Origin: Alphaproteobacteria bacterium | Lineage (GTDB): Bacteria; Pseudomonadota; Alphaproteobacteria; Rhodobacterales; Rhodobacteraceae | NCBI GenBank assembly: GCA_030431485.1 | Contig: JAUIIR010000005.1 | Location: 1 to 64,000, forward strand | Length of the DNA: 64,000 bases | Direction: 5' to 3' | In this document: in pieces, positions 21,372 through 31,547 of the stretch | Numbering within the stretch: position 1 is the stretch's first letter | Layout of the letters: each line of letters begins with the position of its first letter | The notes under the pieces: model-generated | The model's database searches: none | What the model was told of the DNA's origin: nothing | The model's input: the letters and a program-made list of their open reading frames with translations, nothing else | Program-made: the position numbers and the translations under genes

Positions 21372-22575
21372 CAGCTTGTTCAATGCCCAGCTTGATGCCC
21401 TAAAGGAAGAAGGGAATTATCGGATCTTTGCCGAGCTGGAGCGCAAATGCGGTGCGTTTCCGAAAGCCAAGTCGCATGACGACGATTGCCCAGACGAAGT
21501 CACCGTATGGTGCTCAAACGACTACCTGGGCATGGGACAGCACCCGGCTGTGATCAAATCCATGCAGGATGCGGTTGCAGAGAATGGGTGTGGTGCTGGA
21601 GGAACCCGGAACATCAGCGGAACCAATCACCAGCACAAGTTGCTTGAAGCCGAACTGGCCGATTTGCACGGTAAGGACTCCGCGCTGTTGTTTACTTCGG
21701 GTTATGTTTCGAACTGGGCCGCTTTATCGACTTTAGGCTCGCGTCTTCCGGATGCTGTGATCCTCTCGGACGAATTGAACCACGCATCCATGATCGAAGG
21801 CATTCGCCATGCGCGCTGCAACAAGGTCATCTGGAAGCACAATGATCCAGAAGATCTGGATCGAAAGCTTTCTGCACTTCCAAGCAATGCGACCAAGATT
21901 GTTGCCTTCGAATCGGTCTATTCGATGGATGGCGACATTTGCCCGATGAAAGAGATCGTTGAAGTTGCTGAAATGCACGGTGCGATGACGTATCTGGACG
22001 AGGTCCATGCCGTTGGCATGTATGGCCGCCGAGGCGGTGGCGTTTCAGAGCGGGAAGGCCTTGCGGACCGGATTACGTTAATCGAAGGCACACTTGGCAA
22101 GGCGTATGGCGTGATGGGCGGTTACATCACCGGGTCCGAGGCAATGTGTGACTTCATTCGGTCCTTCTCGTCCGGATTTATATTTACAACTGCCCTGCCA
22201 CCTGCGGTTGCTGCAGCGGCGAGGACGTCCATTCAGCATCTGAAAGCGAGTAGTACCGAGCGTCAACAGCAACAGGCTCAGGTTGCCAAGCTCCGAAAGC
22301 GTCTTGATGATATGGGGATTCCCCATCTGCCAAATCCAAGTCACATCATTCCGGTGATGATCAAGGATCCGGTGAAATGCCGCATGCTGGCCGACATCCT
22401 GATGCAGGATTACGGAATCTACGTGCAGCCGATCAATTATCCCACGGTCCCAAAAGGGACAGAGAGGTTGCGATTCACGCCCGGACCGCTGCATTCTGAC
22501 GCCGATATCGAGCAACTGGTTCAAGCGCTCGCAACACTTTGGAAACAGTGCGCAATTGCGCATCAGGTTGCTTGA
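21361..22575 (+). CDS. hemA: 5-aminolevulinate synthase
   Basis: HemA condenses glycine and succinyl-CoA to 5-aminolevulinate, the committed step of tetrapyrrole synthesis by the Shemin pathway of alphaproteobacteria. The 404-residue PLP enzyme has [14 protein letters not shown] (49-62), [12 protein letters not shown] (211-222) and the PLP lysine Lys247 in [19 protein letters not shown] precedes the ATG. At the end of the bchF arm, it ties precursor supply to bacteriochlorophyll demand. Confidence 0.97.
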   Translation: MDFDSLFNAQLDALKEEGNYRIFAELERKCGAFPKAKSHDDDCPDEVTVWCSNDYLGMGQHPAVIKSMQDAVAENGCGAGGTRNISGTNHQHKLLEAELADLHGKDSALLFTSGYVSNWAALSTLGSRLPDAVILSDELNHASMIEGIRHARCNKVIWKHNDPEDLDRKLSALPSNATKIVAFESVYSMDGDICPMKEIVEVAEMHGAMTYLDEVHAVGMYGRRGGGVSEREGLADRITLIEGTLGKAYGVMGGYITGSEAMCDFIRSFSSGFIFTTALPPAVAAAARTSIQHLKASSTERQQQQAQVAKLRKRLDDMGIPHLPNPSHIIPVMIKDPVKCRMLADILMQDYGIYVQPINYPTVPKGTERLRFTPGPLHSDADIEQLVQALATLWKQCAIAHQVA

Positions 22576-22681
22576 CTTAGTCGGTCCTGCACTTAGGTCT
22601 GAAGGAACCACGCGGGTTTGCTATTGGTTATCACGTGGTGAGCGCGCTACTGTGCGCCGAACACGAAAGAGGAGTTCGAAA

Positions 22682-23122
22682 ATGAAGTTGATGTTTGCTA
22701 CGGCTGCAACGGCAATGACCCTTGCTGGCGCGGCGTTCGCAGGAAGCCATTCCGGGTCGGGAGATGCGGCTGCGGGCGAAAAGGAATTCAACAAGTGCAA
22801 ATCCTGCCACATGATTGTGGCAGATGATGGTACTGAAATCGTTAAAGGCGGGCGCACCGGTCCGAACCTTTATGGTGTGATAGGTCGCCAAGCAGGTACC
22901 TACGAAGATTTCCGCTACGGTGACAGCATCGTTGCCGCTGGCGAAGCGGGCCTTGTTTGGGACGAAGAGACCTTCGTCACTTACATTCAGGATCCCAAAG
23001 GCTTCCTTGCGGAATACCTTAATGACAGCAGTGCGCGGTCGAAAATGTCCTATCGTCTGCGCAAGGGCATGGAAGACGTTTATTCTTACCTTGTGTCGGT
23101 TGGTCCGGACTCCGGCTCCTGA
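22682..23122 (+). CDS. cycA: cytochrome c2
   Basis: Cytochrome c2 is the periplasmic carrier that returns electrons from the bc1 complex to the photo-oxidised reaction centre and also serves respiration. The 146-residue precursor has a signal peptide cleaved about after Ala20 (LAGAAFA-GS), the heme motif CKSCH (39-43) and the axial ligand Met122 (SKMSYRL). The ATG at 22682 follows AGAGGAG. It lies 106 bp after hemA and ends in a strong terminator, closing the arm. Confidence 0.96.
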   Translation: MKLMFATAATAMTLAGAAFAGSHSGSGDAAAGEKEFNKCKSCHMIVADDGTEIVKGGRTGPNLYGVIGRQAGTYEDFRYGDSIVAAGEAGLVWDEETFVTYIQDPKGFLAEYLNDSSARSKMSYRLRKGMEDVYSYLVSVGPDSGS

Positions 23123-23142
23123 TCATCGAAAAAGATGCGTGA

Positions 23143-23177
23143 AAAAAGGGACGTGCTGCCACAGCGCGCCCCTTTTT
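23143..23177 (+). terminator. rho-independent terminator after cycA
   Basis: An A-run and GGG pair with CCC and a T-run around an inner 7-bp stem (CGTGCTG with CAGCGCG, one G-T pair), loop CCA, one mismatch. The structure is bidirectional (A-run before, T-run after) and closes the bchF-cycA arm. Confidence 0.85.
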
Positions 23178-23257
23178 CTATTCTGCCACAGCCCGTCGAG
23201 TTGACCCTGCTTATGCGCTCGCGCAAAAGATCGCGTGAAGCAGTTTGGGGCATGACC

Positions 23258-24574
23258 ATGAAAATCGCTATGATCGGAACCGGGTATGTTGGTTTGGTGT
23301 CCGGTGTTTGTTTTTCCGACTTTGGGCATTCTGTGGTCTGTGTCGACAAAGACCAACGCAAGATTGACATGTTGGAACGTGGTGAGGTTCCGATTTACGA
23401 GCCTGGCCTCGACACGCTTATGGCAAAGAATGTCGACGCCGGTCGGCTGGAATTCACACGCGATCTCGATGCCGCTGTAGACGGCGCAGACGCTGTCTTT
23501 ATTGCAGTGGGAACTCCAACACGCCGAGGTGATGGCCACGCCGACCTGACATATGTCATGGCGGCAGCCGAAGAGATCGCAAAGTCCGCGAAGGACTATG
23601 TGGTGATTGTTACGAAATCGACGGTGCCTGTCGGTACGAACCGAAAAGTGCGGGACGTGATTGCGGCTGCCAACCCGTCACTGGACTTCGACGTTGCTTC
23701 AAACCCGGAATTTCTGCGCGAAGGGGCTGCAATTGACGATTTCATGAAGCCGGATCGCGTTGTTGTCGGTGTTGAGACAGATCGGGCGGCGACTGTCATG
23801 TCCGAGATTTACCGTCCGCTTTATCTGCGCGATTTTCCGATTGTGACGACAGACTTGGAATCTGCAGAAATGATCAAATACGCAGCAAACGCTTTTCTGG
23901 CGACAAAGATCACCTTTATCAACGAAATCGCTGCGCTGTGTGAAAAGGTTGGGGCTGACGTAAAGCAAGTGTCCAAAGGCATGGGGATGGACAACCGTAT
24001 AGGCAATAAGTTTCTTCATGCCGGACCGGGTTATGGTGGTTCGTGCTTTCCTAAAGACACCAAGGCGCTTGCCCGGATCGGTCAGGAGCATGCCAGTCCG
24101 ATGCACATCACCGAAGCCGTGATCGCAGTGAACGAAGATATCAAAAGGCGCATGATCGGAAAGCTTTTGGACCTGTGTGATGGGTCGTTCAATGGCAAAA
24201 CAGTCGCGGTTCTTGGCGTGACGTTCAAACCAAACACGGATGACATGAGGGACGCCCCTTCGCTGACCATCGTTCCGGCGCTCGTGGGAGGCGGTGCAAA
24301 AGTGCGGGTTTGCGATCCGCAGGGCCAGCATGAGGGCGAGGCGTTGCTGCCGGGCGTCGACTGGCAGGACGATCCTTATCAAGCAAGCAAAGATGCAGAA
24401 TTGATTGTGCTGTTGACCGAGTGGAACGAATTCCGCGCCCTTGATCTGCAGCAAATTGCCGAGGGAATGGTACGACCCGCAATGGCCGACCTGCGGAATA
24501 TCTATAACGCGTCCGTGGCGCGCGACGCAGGATTTGTGGCGTATGAAAGCGTCGGTCGGATTGGTTATTCCTGA
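23258..24574 (+). CDS. ugd: UDP-glucose 6-dehydrogenase
   Basis: The enzyme oxidises UDP-glucose to UDP-glucuronate with two NAD+, for exopolysaccharide or lipid sugar synthesis. The 438-residue protein begins with the Rossmann motif MKIAMIGTGYVGLVSG, has YEPGLDTL near 48-55, and the catalytic cysteine in GPGYGGSCFPKDTKAL. The start is ATG 23258; ATG 23252, two codons upstream, is an alternative. It stands alone between the cycA terminator and a 450-bp gap and has no evident link to photosynthesis. Confidence 0.95.
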   Translation: MKIAMIGTGYVGLVSGVCFSDFGHSVVCVDKDQRKIDMLERGEVPIYEPGLDTLMAKNVDAGRLEFTRDLDAAVDGADAVFIAVGTPTRRGDGHADLTYVMAAAEEIAKSAKDYVVIVTKSTVPVGTNRKVRDVIAAANPSLDFDVASNPEFLREGAAIDDFMKPDRVVVGVETDRAATVMSEIYRPLYLRDFPIVTTDLESAEMIKYAANAFLATKITFINEIAALCEKVGADVKQVSKGMGMDNRIGNKFLHAGPGYGGSCFPKDTKALARIGQEHASPMHITEAVIAVNEDIKRRMIGKLLDLCDGSFNGKTVAVLGVTFKPNTDDMRDAPSLTIVPALVGGGAKVRVCDPQGQHEGEALLPGVDWQDDPYQASKDAELIVLLTEWNEFRALDLQQIAEGMVRPAMADLRNIYNASVARDAGFVAYESVGRIGYS

Positions 24575-25026
24575 GCATTGTGTCGCAACTTGATTCCCGA
24601 GACACTGCGTTACCGGCTCGTCACCCAAGGCTGAATGTGGCGGGATTGTCAGCGTATTTTAAAACAAAGCTGCGAAACGGAAGCGCATTGTTTTCTCAGC
24701 TGACATGTTGAAGGCGAAATGAGGCAAAAAGCTTTGCCGAACGCCACATTTCTGCCAAATACAAATTTGTCGGGCGGGGGCTCGAACACAAGTGCGTCCA
24801 TGCGTCAGGTCTCTGACACTGTCCACTCTCTCTTTTTGCTCACGGGCTGCGCGTCGCGCGGACGCACGATGCTTGGACACAGCACTTCCGCAGCACAAGA
24901 GCTTTGGGCTTAAAACAAACGGCGCTCGTTGCAGTACGATTGGCAGCTACAACCAGTCAAAGAGGTGAAGCGTTTCTTGCCGTTTAAGGCGTCAAAAGAC
25001 GGCATCCAAAGCTCCTGCGGCTGATT
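24575..25026. other. intergenic stretch without a recognised gene
   Basis: Open frames here (for example 24719-24913 plus and 24659-24898 minus) have odd composition, no convincing ribosome site and no recognisable motif. A weak inverted repeat (TGCCGT...ACGGCA, about 24979-25004) lies near the end of the tlpA-like gene and could be a weak terminator. I see nothing else in it. Confidence 0.5.
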
Positions 25027-25593
25027 TCAGCCTGCAGTATCGCGACCCAAGATGGTTTTTAAGATCGCCTTAGCGTTGCCCGATGCCCAATTTGCATCAC
25101 CCCGCAAGCGCGCGACCTCTTCACCTTCCGGATTAAGAACAACGGTAATCGGAAGGCCTAGAACACCCATCTCTCGGGCAAGACCTGACCCAGGGTCGCG
25201 ATGCAAAGGTAAATTGTTGACACCAATTTCGTCGAAGAAAGCCTTCATCGCGGGTGGGGGATTGCGCCCGGTTGCCAATGTGACAACCTCGAAATCGTCG
25301 CCGCCCAACTCAGCTTGAAGCTCTGACAGCATCGGCATTTCCTTGCGGCAGGGCGCACACCATGTTGCCCAGAAATTCAAAAGGACCCATTTGCCCTTGT
25401 AGGTATCCAGAGAAATGGCGTCGCCATCGAAGGTGGTGAATTCCGCCGTTCCTGCTGCTTTCGGTGCCGGGTGAAACGTCAGCTTTTTCATATCACCTTC
25501 GCGCAAGGCGTCTGCGGCGGCCAGATCTGCCAGTGCTGGGTTTGCAAGCGTCACAAGGCCCGTATAGAGGATGGCGGCAATCGTATTCTTCAT
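25027..25593 (-). CDS. TlpA-like periplasmic thiol:disulfide oxidoreductase
   Basis: The 188-residue product has a signal peptide ([22 protein letters not shown]) and a thioredoxin fold of the TlpA/ResA type: [19 protein letters not shown] carries the CxxC active site, and the cis-proline motif is [12 protein letters not shown]. Such proteins keep cytochrome c or copper-site cysteines reduced in the periplasm; the specific partner is not evident here. The ATG at 25593 has GGAGGG as ribosome site. It diverges from argH with only 23 bp between start codons. Confidence 0.92.
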   Translation of the reverse strand: MKNTIAAILYTGLVTLANPALADLAAADALREGDMKKLTFHPAPKAAGTAEFTTFDGDAISLDTYKGKWVLLNFWATWCAPCRKEMPMLSELQAELGGDDFEVVTLATGRNPPPAMKAFFDEIGVNNLPLHRDPGSGLAREMGVLGLPITVVLNPEGEEVARLRGDANWASGNAKAILKTILGRDTAG

Positions 25594-25616
25594 TTTCCCT
25601 CCGAAGGGGTAAGACC

Positions 25617-27008
25617 ATGACCGATAAGTCCTCGAACCAGATGTGGGGCGGCCGTTTTGCTGCTGGACCCGACGCAATCATGGAGGCAATCAACGCCTCA
25701 ATCGGGTTTGACAAACGTATGGCCACGCAGGACATCGCCGGGTCGAGGGCTCACGCCGCCATGTTGGCTGCGCAAGGCATTGTGACATCTAGCGATGCAG
25801 AGGCCATGCGGGAAGGCTTGCTCACTGTTTTGTCAGAGATTGAAACAGGCCAGTTTGCATTTTCGACAGCGCTTGAGGACATTCACATGAATGTCGAAGC
25901 TCGTCTAAAAGAAGTCATTGGCGAACCGGCGGGTCGTTTGCACACCGGGCGCTCTCGAAATGATCAGGTTGCCACCGATTTCCGACTTTGGGTGCGGGAC
26001 CAGTTGGATGCGGCTGCTTCTGGTCTTGAGGCGTTGATGCGCGCGTTACTGGCGCAGGCTGATGCAGGCGCCGATTGGGTGATGCCTGGCTTCACACATT
26101 TGCAAACCGCGCAGCCGGTGACATGGGGCCATCACATGATGGCATATGTGGAAATGTTTGCCCGAGACCTGAGCCGTGTGCAGGATGCGCGCAAACGCAT
26201 GAATGAATCGCCCTTGGGCGCTGCGGCATTGGCGGGCACATCTTTCCCGATTGATCGCGATATGACAACCGAGGCACTGGGCTTTGACCGCCCGATGGCC
26301 AACAGCCTTGATGCGGTGAGCGACCGTGACTTTGCGCTTGAGTTCCTGAGCGTTGCCAGCATCAGCGCCATGCACCTCAGTCGGTTCGCAGAAGAACTGG
26401 TGATTTGGTCCTCGGCTCAGTTCCGTTTTGTGACCTTGTCGGATCGGTTCTCGACCGGGTCGTCGATCATGCCGCAGAAAAAGAACCCGGATGCGGCGGA
26501 ACTGATCCGCGCAAAGATTGGGCGCATTTTCGGAGCGAATGTCGCGCTGATGATGGTCATGAAAGGGTTGCCGCTGGCCTATTCAAAGGACATGCAGGAA
26601 GACAAGGAACAGGTCTTTGACGCGGCTGACAACTGGATGTTGGCGCTTGCGGCGATGGAGGGCATGGTCAAGGATATGACTGGCAACCGTGCCAACCTTG
26701 AAGCAGCAGCCTCTGCAGGATTTTCCACTGCAACGGATCTTGCAGACTGGCTTGTTCGCACTCTCGACCTACCTTTCCGCGAGGCGCATCATGTCACTGG
26801 GTCATTGGTGGCGATGGCGGAAAAGAGAGGATGCGATTTGCCGGAATTGACCCTTCAAGACATGCAGTCGGTGCATTCGGCAATTACCGCTGACGTGTTT
26901 GGCGTATTGGGGGTCCATAACTCGGTTGCCAGCCGGACCAGCTATGGTGGCACTGCTCCGGTTCGTGTGCGCGAGCAAATTGGACGCTGGAAAGAGGTGC
27001 TTGGGTGA
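25617..27008 (+). CDS. argH: argininosuccinate lyase
   Basis: ArgH cleaves argininosuccinate to arginine and fumarate, the last step of arginine synthesis. The 463-residue protein has the fumarase/aspartase-superfamily signature [12 protein letters not shown] and [13 protein letters not shown], plus [11 protein letters not shown]. The ATG at 25617 follows GAAGGGGTAAG. Its stop overlaps the GTG start of a small lipoprotein gene. Confidence 0.97.
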   Translation: MTDKSSNQMWGGRFAAGPDAIMEAINASIGFDKRMATQDIAGSRAHAAMLAAQGIVTSSDAEAMREGLLTVLSEIETGQFAFSTALEDIHMNVEARLKEVIGEPAGRLHTGRSRNDQVATDFRLWVRDQLDAAASGLEALMRALLAQADAGADWVMPGFTHLQTAQPVTWGHHMMAYVEMFARDLSRVQDARKRMNESPLGAAALAGTSFPIDRDMTTEALGFDRPMANSLDAVSDRDFALEFLSVASISAMHLSRFAEELVIWSSAQFRFVTLSDRFSTGSSIMPQKKNPDAAELIRAKIGRIFGANVALMMVMKGLPLAYSKDMQEDKEQVFDAADNWMLALAAMEGMVKDMTGNRANLEAAASAGFSTATDLADWLVRTLDLPFREAHHVTGSLVAMAEKRGCDLPELTLQDMQSVHSAITADVFGVLGVHNSVASRTSYGGTAPVRVREQIGRWKEVLG

Positions 27009-27178
27009 CGCGTGCGGCGTTCATTCTGGCGGTATTGGCCCTGACTGGCTGCGGTGCTGACGGCCCGCCCATCACACCGTCGATAAACACAACCGTGTCT
27101 GTCGGCAGCGAAGGCATGCGCACCTCCACAGGTGTGACTGTGCAGACAGGTCCGGTAACTGTGGGGGCGCAATTCTGA
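27005..27178 (+). CDS. small lipoprotein downstream of argH
   Basis: GTG at 27005 overlaps the argH stop (GTGA) and opens a 57-residue frame. It reads as a lipoprotein: a short basic start (MTRAA), a hydrophobic run ([10 protein letters not shown]) and a lipobox LTGC with the lipid-bearing Cys at 16. A Gly/Thr/Val-rich tail follows, ending VTVGAQF. It is coupled to the next gene by TGATG. A small lipoprotein after argH is common in Rhodobacterales; its function is unknown. Confidence 0.82.
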   Translation: MTRAAFILAVLALTGCGADGPPITPSINTTVSVGSEGMRTSTGVTVQTGPVTVGAQF

Positions 27179-27495
27179 TGACATTGATGCGTTGGGTTTA
27201 CCTTGCTCTTGCCGTATGGGGCGCGATCCATCCGATGTACTACTTTGTCTCCTGGTTTCTGGAGCAAGGGTGGAACCTTGGTGCGATGATCGATGCGTGG
27301 TATGTCAACGATGCCACGACGGGCCTGACCTGGGATCTGACGATCGCAGCCGTGTCATTGACGATCTGGATCGTAGCCGAAGTGGCAGTGCGCCGAAATT
27401 GGTCGGCGCTGATCGCAATCCCTGCAACATACTGCATCGGCGTCAGTTGCGGCCTGCCTTTGTATCTCTTTTTACGGTCCCGCCCGGTAGACTGA
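27178..27495 (+). CDS. DUF2834 membrane protein
   Basis: The 105-residue product has three hydrophobic segments (about 5-28, 50-68 and 75-98) with GAIHPMYYFVSWF and GLTWDLTIAAVSL, the pattern of the DUF2834 family. Its function is unknown. Its ATG overlaps the stop of the upstream lipoprotein gene, making argH, the lipoprotein and this gene one transcription unit. lysA follows after about 100 bp. Confidence 0.85.
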   Translation: MTLMRWVYLALAVWGAIHPMYYFVSWFLEQGWNLGAMIDAWYVNDATTGLTWDLTIAAVSLTIWIVAEVAVRRNWSALIAIPATYCIGVSCGLPLYLFLRSRPVD

Positions 27496-27599
27496 GCATC
27501 TTAATTTAGATGGATTGATGCGACCCAGAGCCGTGTTGCTGGGGGTGGCGCAAAGTCGTGGGCTGAGGTACTGCATCGCGGTCTGATTTGGAGGCAGGT

Positions 27600-28865
27600 G
27601 TGGATCATTTTCTCTATCGCGACGGTGAGCTTTTTGCCGAGGACGTTCCGGTTGCGGATATCGCAGCGGCGGTTGGAACGCCGTTCTATCTGTACTCAAC
27701 AGCCACCCTGACACGTCACTTCCAATTGTTCGACGACGCGTTGGACGGGATGGAGCATATGGTGTGCTACGCGATGAAAGCCGCGTCGAACCAAGCGATC
27801 CTGAAAACCCTAGCTGACCTTGGTGCAGGAATGGATGTCGTGTCAGGCGGCGAATATGCCCGCGCGAAAGCAGCGGGTGTCCCTGGCGACCGGATTGTGT
27901 TTTCCGGCGTTGGCAAAACGCGCTCAGAGATCCGCGCCGCCCTTGAAGGTGGGATTCGCCAGTTCAACGTAGAAAGTGAACCAGAGCTGTTTGTTATCTC
28001 TGAGATTGCGGAAAGCCTGGGAAAAACGGCGCCAATCACCGTGCGCGTCAATCCGGATGTGGACGCAAAAACTCACGCCAAGATCGCCACAGGAAAGTCC
28101 GAGAACAAGTTTGGTATTCCTATCGCGAAAGCAAGAGCTGTTTATGCGGAAGCAGCAAAGCTTCCCGGCATCGAGGTGATTGGGATTGATGTCCATATCG
28201 GGTCGCAATTGACGGATCTTGCGCCATACGAATTGGCCTATCAAAAAGTTGCCGAACTCACCGAGCAGCTTCGTGCGGATGGCCATGACATCCGCAGGCT
28301 TGATCTGGGGGGTGGTCTTGGAATTCCCTATACTCGCTCCAATGAGGCACCGCCGCTTCCTTCCGAATACGGAGCTTTGATCCAACGTACATTGGGGCAC
28401 TTGGACTGCGAGATTGAGATCGAGCCGGGAAGATTGATTGCCGGGAATGCCGGTATACTCGTCAGCCGGGTTATCTATGTGAAAGAAGGTGAAGGTCGTA
28501 ACTTCCTCATTCTCGACGGGGCAATGAACGATCTCATCCGGCCAGCGATGTATGATGCGCATCATGACATCGTACCCATTGTCGAGCCAGTGCCCGGTAC
28601 TGAGCAGCAGCCCTATGACATTGTTGGTCCAGTGTGCGAGTCTGGCGATACATTTGCAAAGAACCGAATGATGCCACCGCTGCAGGCAGGTGATCTGGTT
28701 GCCTTCAGATCGGCAGGAGCATACGGCGCAGTTATGGCCAGCGAATACAATACGAGGCCATTGGTGCCTGAAGTTTTGGCAAAGGGTGATCAATTCGCTG
28801 TCATCCGAGAGCGTCCCGACTTTGACGAAATCATAAACCGAGATACCATTCCTCCGTGGCTGTAA
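27600..28865 (+). CDS. lysA: diaminopimelate decarboxylase
   Basis: LysA decarboxylates meso-diaminopimelate to lysine. The 421-residue fold-type III PLP enzyme has the PLP lysine in CYAMKAASNQAIL, the phosphate-binding LDLGGGLGIPY, EPGRLIAGNAG and the substrate-binding VCESGDTFAKNR. The start is GTG 27600 (MDHFLYRDG) with GGAGG 5 nt upstream; a TTG at 27588 would add four residues but lies over the ribosome site. A DUF4175 gene follows after 36 bp. Confidence 0.96.
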   Translation: MDHFLYRDGELFAEDVPVADIAAAVGTPFYLYSTATLTRHFQLFDDALDGMEHMVCYAMKAASNQAILKTLADLGAGMDVVSGGEYARAKAAGVPGDRIVFSGVGKTRSEIRAALEGGIRQFNVESEPELFVISEIAESLGKTAPITVRVNPDVDAKTHAKIATGKSENKFGIPIAKARAVYAEAAKLPGIEVIGIDVHIGSQLTDLAPYELAYQKVAELTEQLRADGHDIRRLDLGGGLGIPYTRSNEAPPLPSEYGALIQRTLGHLDCEIEIEPGRLIAGNAGILVSRVIYVKEGEGRNFLILDGAMNDLIRPAMYDAHHDIVPIVEPVPGTEQQPYDIVGPVCESGDTFAKNRMMPPLQAGDLVAFRSAGAYGAVMASEYNTRPLVPEVLAKGDQFAVIRERPDFDEIINRDTIPPWL

Positions 28866-28901
28866 GGCGTATTCCTGCGGTCCGCTAACCGGGAGATCGG
28901 A

Positions 28902-31496
28902 ATGACCGCACGGGACGACCTGACTTCAGAAATTGACGCGACGCTTCGGCGGCCTCTTTTCCTGACTCGTTTAGGGATGGGCGCAGAGGTGATCGTCCGC
29001 GCCTTCTGGCCGCTTTGGTCGATTGCTCTTGCCGTCCTTGGTTTCCTTATGCTCGGTCTCCAAGACTACATGCCGATCGAGGCTGTGTGGGTGGTCCTCG
29101 CTGCCGCTGGCCTGGCTGCCGTATGGGCCGTGCTGCGAGGTACACGGAAATTTGTCTGGCCTTCTCAGGAATCGGCACTTGCGCGTCTGGACGCGACGCT
29201 ACCCGGAAATCCGATACTGGCCGCAATGGACAGCCAAGCGATTGGCGCCAGTGATCCTGCATCCCTCGCCGTGTGGAAGGCCCACCAAGCGCGTATGGCG
29301 GCGCGGCTGAAGAACGCCAAAGCGGCTGAGCCGGATTTGAGGGTCTCTAAGGCAGACCCCTTTGCACTGCGCTACGTAGCTGTTCTGGTTTTTCTTGTTG
29401 CAGCGGTCTTTGGTTCTGTTCTCAAGGTGCAAACCGTCTCGGCAATGGGTCCAACCGGGTCTAACCTTGCAGCGGGGCCGACATGGGAAGGATGGTTGGA
29501 ACCCCCGTATTACACCGGACGCCCCTCCATCTATCTAAACGACATCGACGACGCGCGCCTTGAAACTCCGGAAGGCAGCCGCGTGACCTTAAGATTCTAT
29601 GGCGAGGTCGGTGCTTTGAGTGTAACAGAGACCGTCTCCAATAGGGTGTCCCCGACCGCGACACCAGAGGAAGTGGTCGAGGCGTCAACCAATACGGCGC
29701 AGGAATTTACCGTTACTCGATCCGGGCGCTTGGAAATCCAAGGTCCCGGAGGCCGTCTCTGGGAAATCGTCGCAACTCCGGATCGCGCGCCAGAGGTTGC
29801 GCGCGATGGCGAAATTGAGATGAGCTACGATGGTGAAGCGCAGATTCCTTTCACTGCCAAGGATGATTATGGCATTTCCACGGGAACGGCGCGCATTCAG
29901 CTTGCCCTGAGCGAAGTTGATCGTCGCTATGGTCTTCGGATTGATCCCGAACCGCGGGACGTGATTGAGCTGCCTCTTCCAATGCCCATCGCCGGTGATC
30001 GCTCTGAGTTCACTGAAACACTTGTAGATAACTTCTCACAACACCCTTGGGCCAATTTGCCGGTGACAGTTTCGTTGAGTGTCACCGATGAAGCGGACCA
30101 ACTTGGTGAAGCTGAGCCACAGGTAATTGATCTTCCAGGTCGGCGCTTCTTCGATCCTATGGCAAGTGCGATTATCGATCTGAGACGATCTTTGCTTTGG
30201 AACCGCGACAACGCCGAAGATATCGCCATGCTGATGCGTGCAGTCTCGCACCGGCCTGACGATGTTTTCCGGTCCAGCACGGATTTTCTGCGTTTGCGCA
30301 CCATCATGCGTCGCGTCGAGGCACTGTCCCGAGTGTCGATGACCGATGACCAGCAGGCAGAAATTGCACAGGCGATGTGGGATTTGGCAATTCGTCTCGA
30401 AGAAGGCGATCTTGAGGATGCACTTGAACGCCTTCAGCGGGCACAAGATCGTTTGTCAGAGGCAATGCGCAACGGCGCGTCGGATCAGGAAATCGCCGAA
30501 CTGATGCAGGAACTGCGCGAGGCGACGGATGATTACCTGCGTCAGTTGTCGCGGCAGGCGCAGCAAGACCGCGAAAACAATCCTGATCAGGAGATGACTC
30601 AGAACCAGAACATGATGGAAATGAGTCAGAATGACCTGCAGGACATGATGGACCGCATTCAAGAATTGATGGAGCAAGGCCGCATGGCTGAAGCGCAGGA
30701 AGCGCTGGAGCAGCTTCGTCAGATGATGGAGAACATGCAGGTTACACAGGGCCAAGGTCAGCAAGGCCAGTCCCCGGGTGAACAGGCGATGGAAGGTCTG
30801 GCCGAAACACTCCGCGAACAGCAGGGTTTGTCGGATCAGGCATTCCGAGACCTGCAAGAGCAATTCAATCCTGGTCAGCAAGGGCAACAAGGCCAGCAGC
30901 CTAGTCAACAGGGCCAAGGCCAGCAACAGGGTCAAGGTCAGCAACAAGGCCAGGGGCAACAGCCCGGACAGGGTCAAAACGGGCAAGAAGGCCAGAGCCT
31001 CGAAGGCAGCTTGGCAGACAGACAACGGGCGTTGCGGCAGGAGCTGAATCGTCAATCTCAGAACCTTCCCGGCGCGGGAACCGAAGCTGGTGATGCAGCG
31101 CGTGACGCGTTGGACCGTGCGGAAGGCGCGATGGAGGGGGCTGAACAAGCGTTACGCGAAAACGACTTGGCAGGTGCGATTGATAACCAGTCTGAGGCGA
31201 TGGAAGCGCTGCGCGAAGGCATGCGAAATCTTGGCGAGGCGATGGCACAACAACAGCAGCAAGGTCAGGGCCAACAGGGTATGGCAGACGGCGCCGATCC
31301 CGGTCAACAGCGTGATCCTTTGGGTCGCAATGTCGGATCAAACGGCCAGATCGGGTCGAACGAGAACCTTTTGCAGGGCGAGGACGTCTATCGCCGCGCG
31401 CGTGAACTGCTTGACGAAATCCGTCGCCGGTCTGGTGAGGGAGAGCGTCCAGAGGAGGAACTCGAATACTTGGAGCGTTTGCTGGACCGCTTCTGA
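28902..31496 (+). CDS. DUF4175 / TIGR02302 family membrane protein with Q/G-rich tract
   Basis: An 864-residue protein with three membrane segments near the N-terminus (about 30-50, 58-78 and 153-172), a long beta-rich periplasmic-type region (about 190-420), and a C-terminal half rich in Gln, Met and Glu that is probably coiled coil. Residues about 658-697 form a low-complexity GQQ tract. This matches the TIGR02302 (DUF4175) family that follows lysA in alphaproteobacteria. Function is not known; an envelope role is inferred from topology. Confidence 0.88.
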   Translation: MTARDDLTSEIDATLRRPLFLTRLGMGAEVIVRAFWPLWSIALAVLGFLMLGLQDYMPIEAVWVVLAAAGLAAVWAVLRGTRKFVWPSQESALARLDATLPGNPILAAMDSQAIGASDPASLAVWKAHQARMAARLKNAKAAEPDLRVSKADPFALRYVAVLVFLVAAVFGSVLKVQTVSAMGPTGSNLAAGPTWEGWLEPPYYTGRPSIYLNDIDDARLETPEGSRVTLRFYGEVGALSVTETVSNRVSPTATPEEVVEASTNTAQEFTVTRSGRLEIQGPGGRLWEIVATPDRAPEVARDGEIEMSYDGEAQIPFTAKDDYGISTGTARIQLALSEVDRRYGLRIDPEPRDVIELPLPMPIAGDRSEFTETLVDNFSQHPWANLPVTVSLSVTDEADQLGEAEPQVIDLPGRRFFDPMASAIIDLRRSLLWNRDNAEDIAMLMRAVSHRPDDVFRSSTDFLRLRTIMRRVEALSRVSMTDDQQAEIAQAMWDLAIRLEEGDLEDALERLQRAQDRLSEAMRNGASDQEIAELMQELREATDDYLRQLSRQAQQDRENNPDQEMTQNQNMMEMSQNDLQDMMDRIQELMEQGRMAEAQEALEQLRQMMENMQVTQGQGQQGQSPGEQAMEGLAETLREQQGLSDQAFRDLQEQFNPGQQGQQGQQPSQQGQGQQQGQGQQQGQGQQPGQGQNGQEGQSLEGSLADRQRALRQELNRQSQNLPGAGTEAGDAARDALDRAEGAMEGAEQALRENDLAGAIDNQSEAMEALREGMRNLGEAMAQQQQQGQGQQGMADGADPGQQRDPLGRNVGSNGQIGSNENLLQGEDVYRRARELLDEIRRRSGEGERPEEELEYLERLLDRF
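30873..30993 (+). repeat. CAGGGCCAA-type imperfect tandem repeat coding GQQ units
   Basis: About 120 bases made of imperfect 6-9 nt units (CAGCAAGGG, CAACAAGGC, CAGCAACAGGGT) encode the GQQGQQ tract of the DUF4175 protein. Codons alternate CAG/CAA and GGC/GGT/GGG, which argues for selection on the amino acids rather than recent slippage. Tract length may vary between strains. Confidence 0.75.
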
Positions 31497-31547
31497 TGGT
31501 GATCGGTCCACCTGGGGCAGCTTTCGCTCAGGGACTTAGGCTCTCAC

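Noticed and set aside
24659-24913. Two opposing open frames (79 and 64 codons) between ugd and the tlpA-like gene.
   Set aside because: No ribosome site, no recognisable domain and an amino-acid composition typical of random frames.
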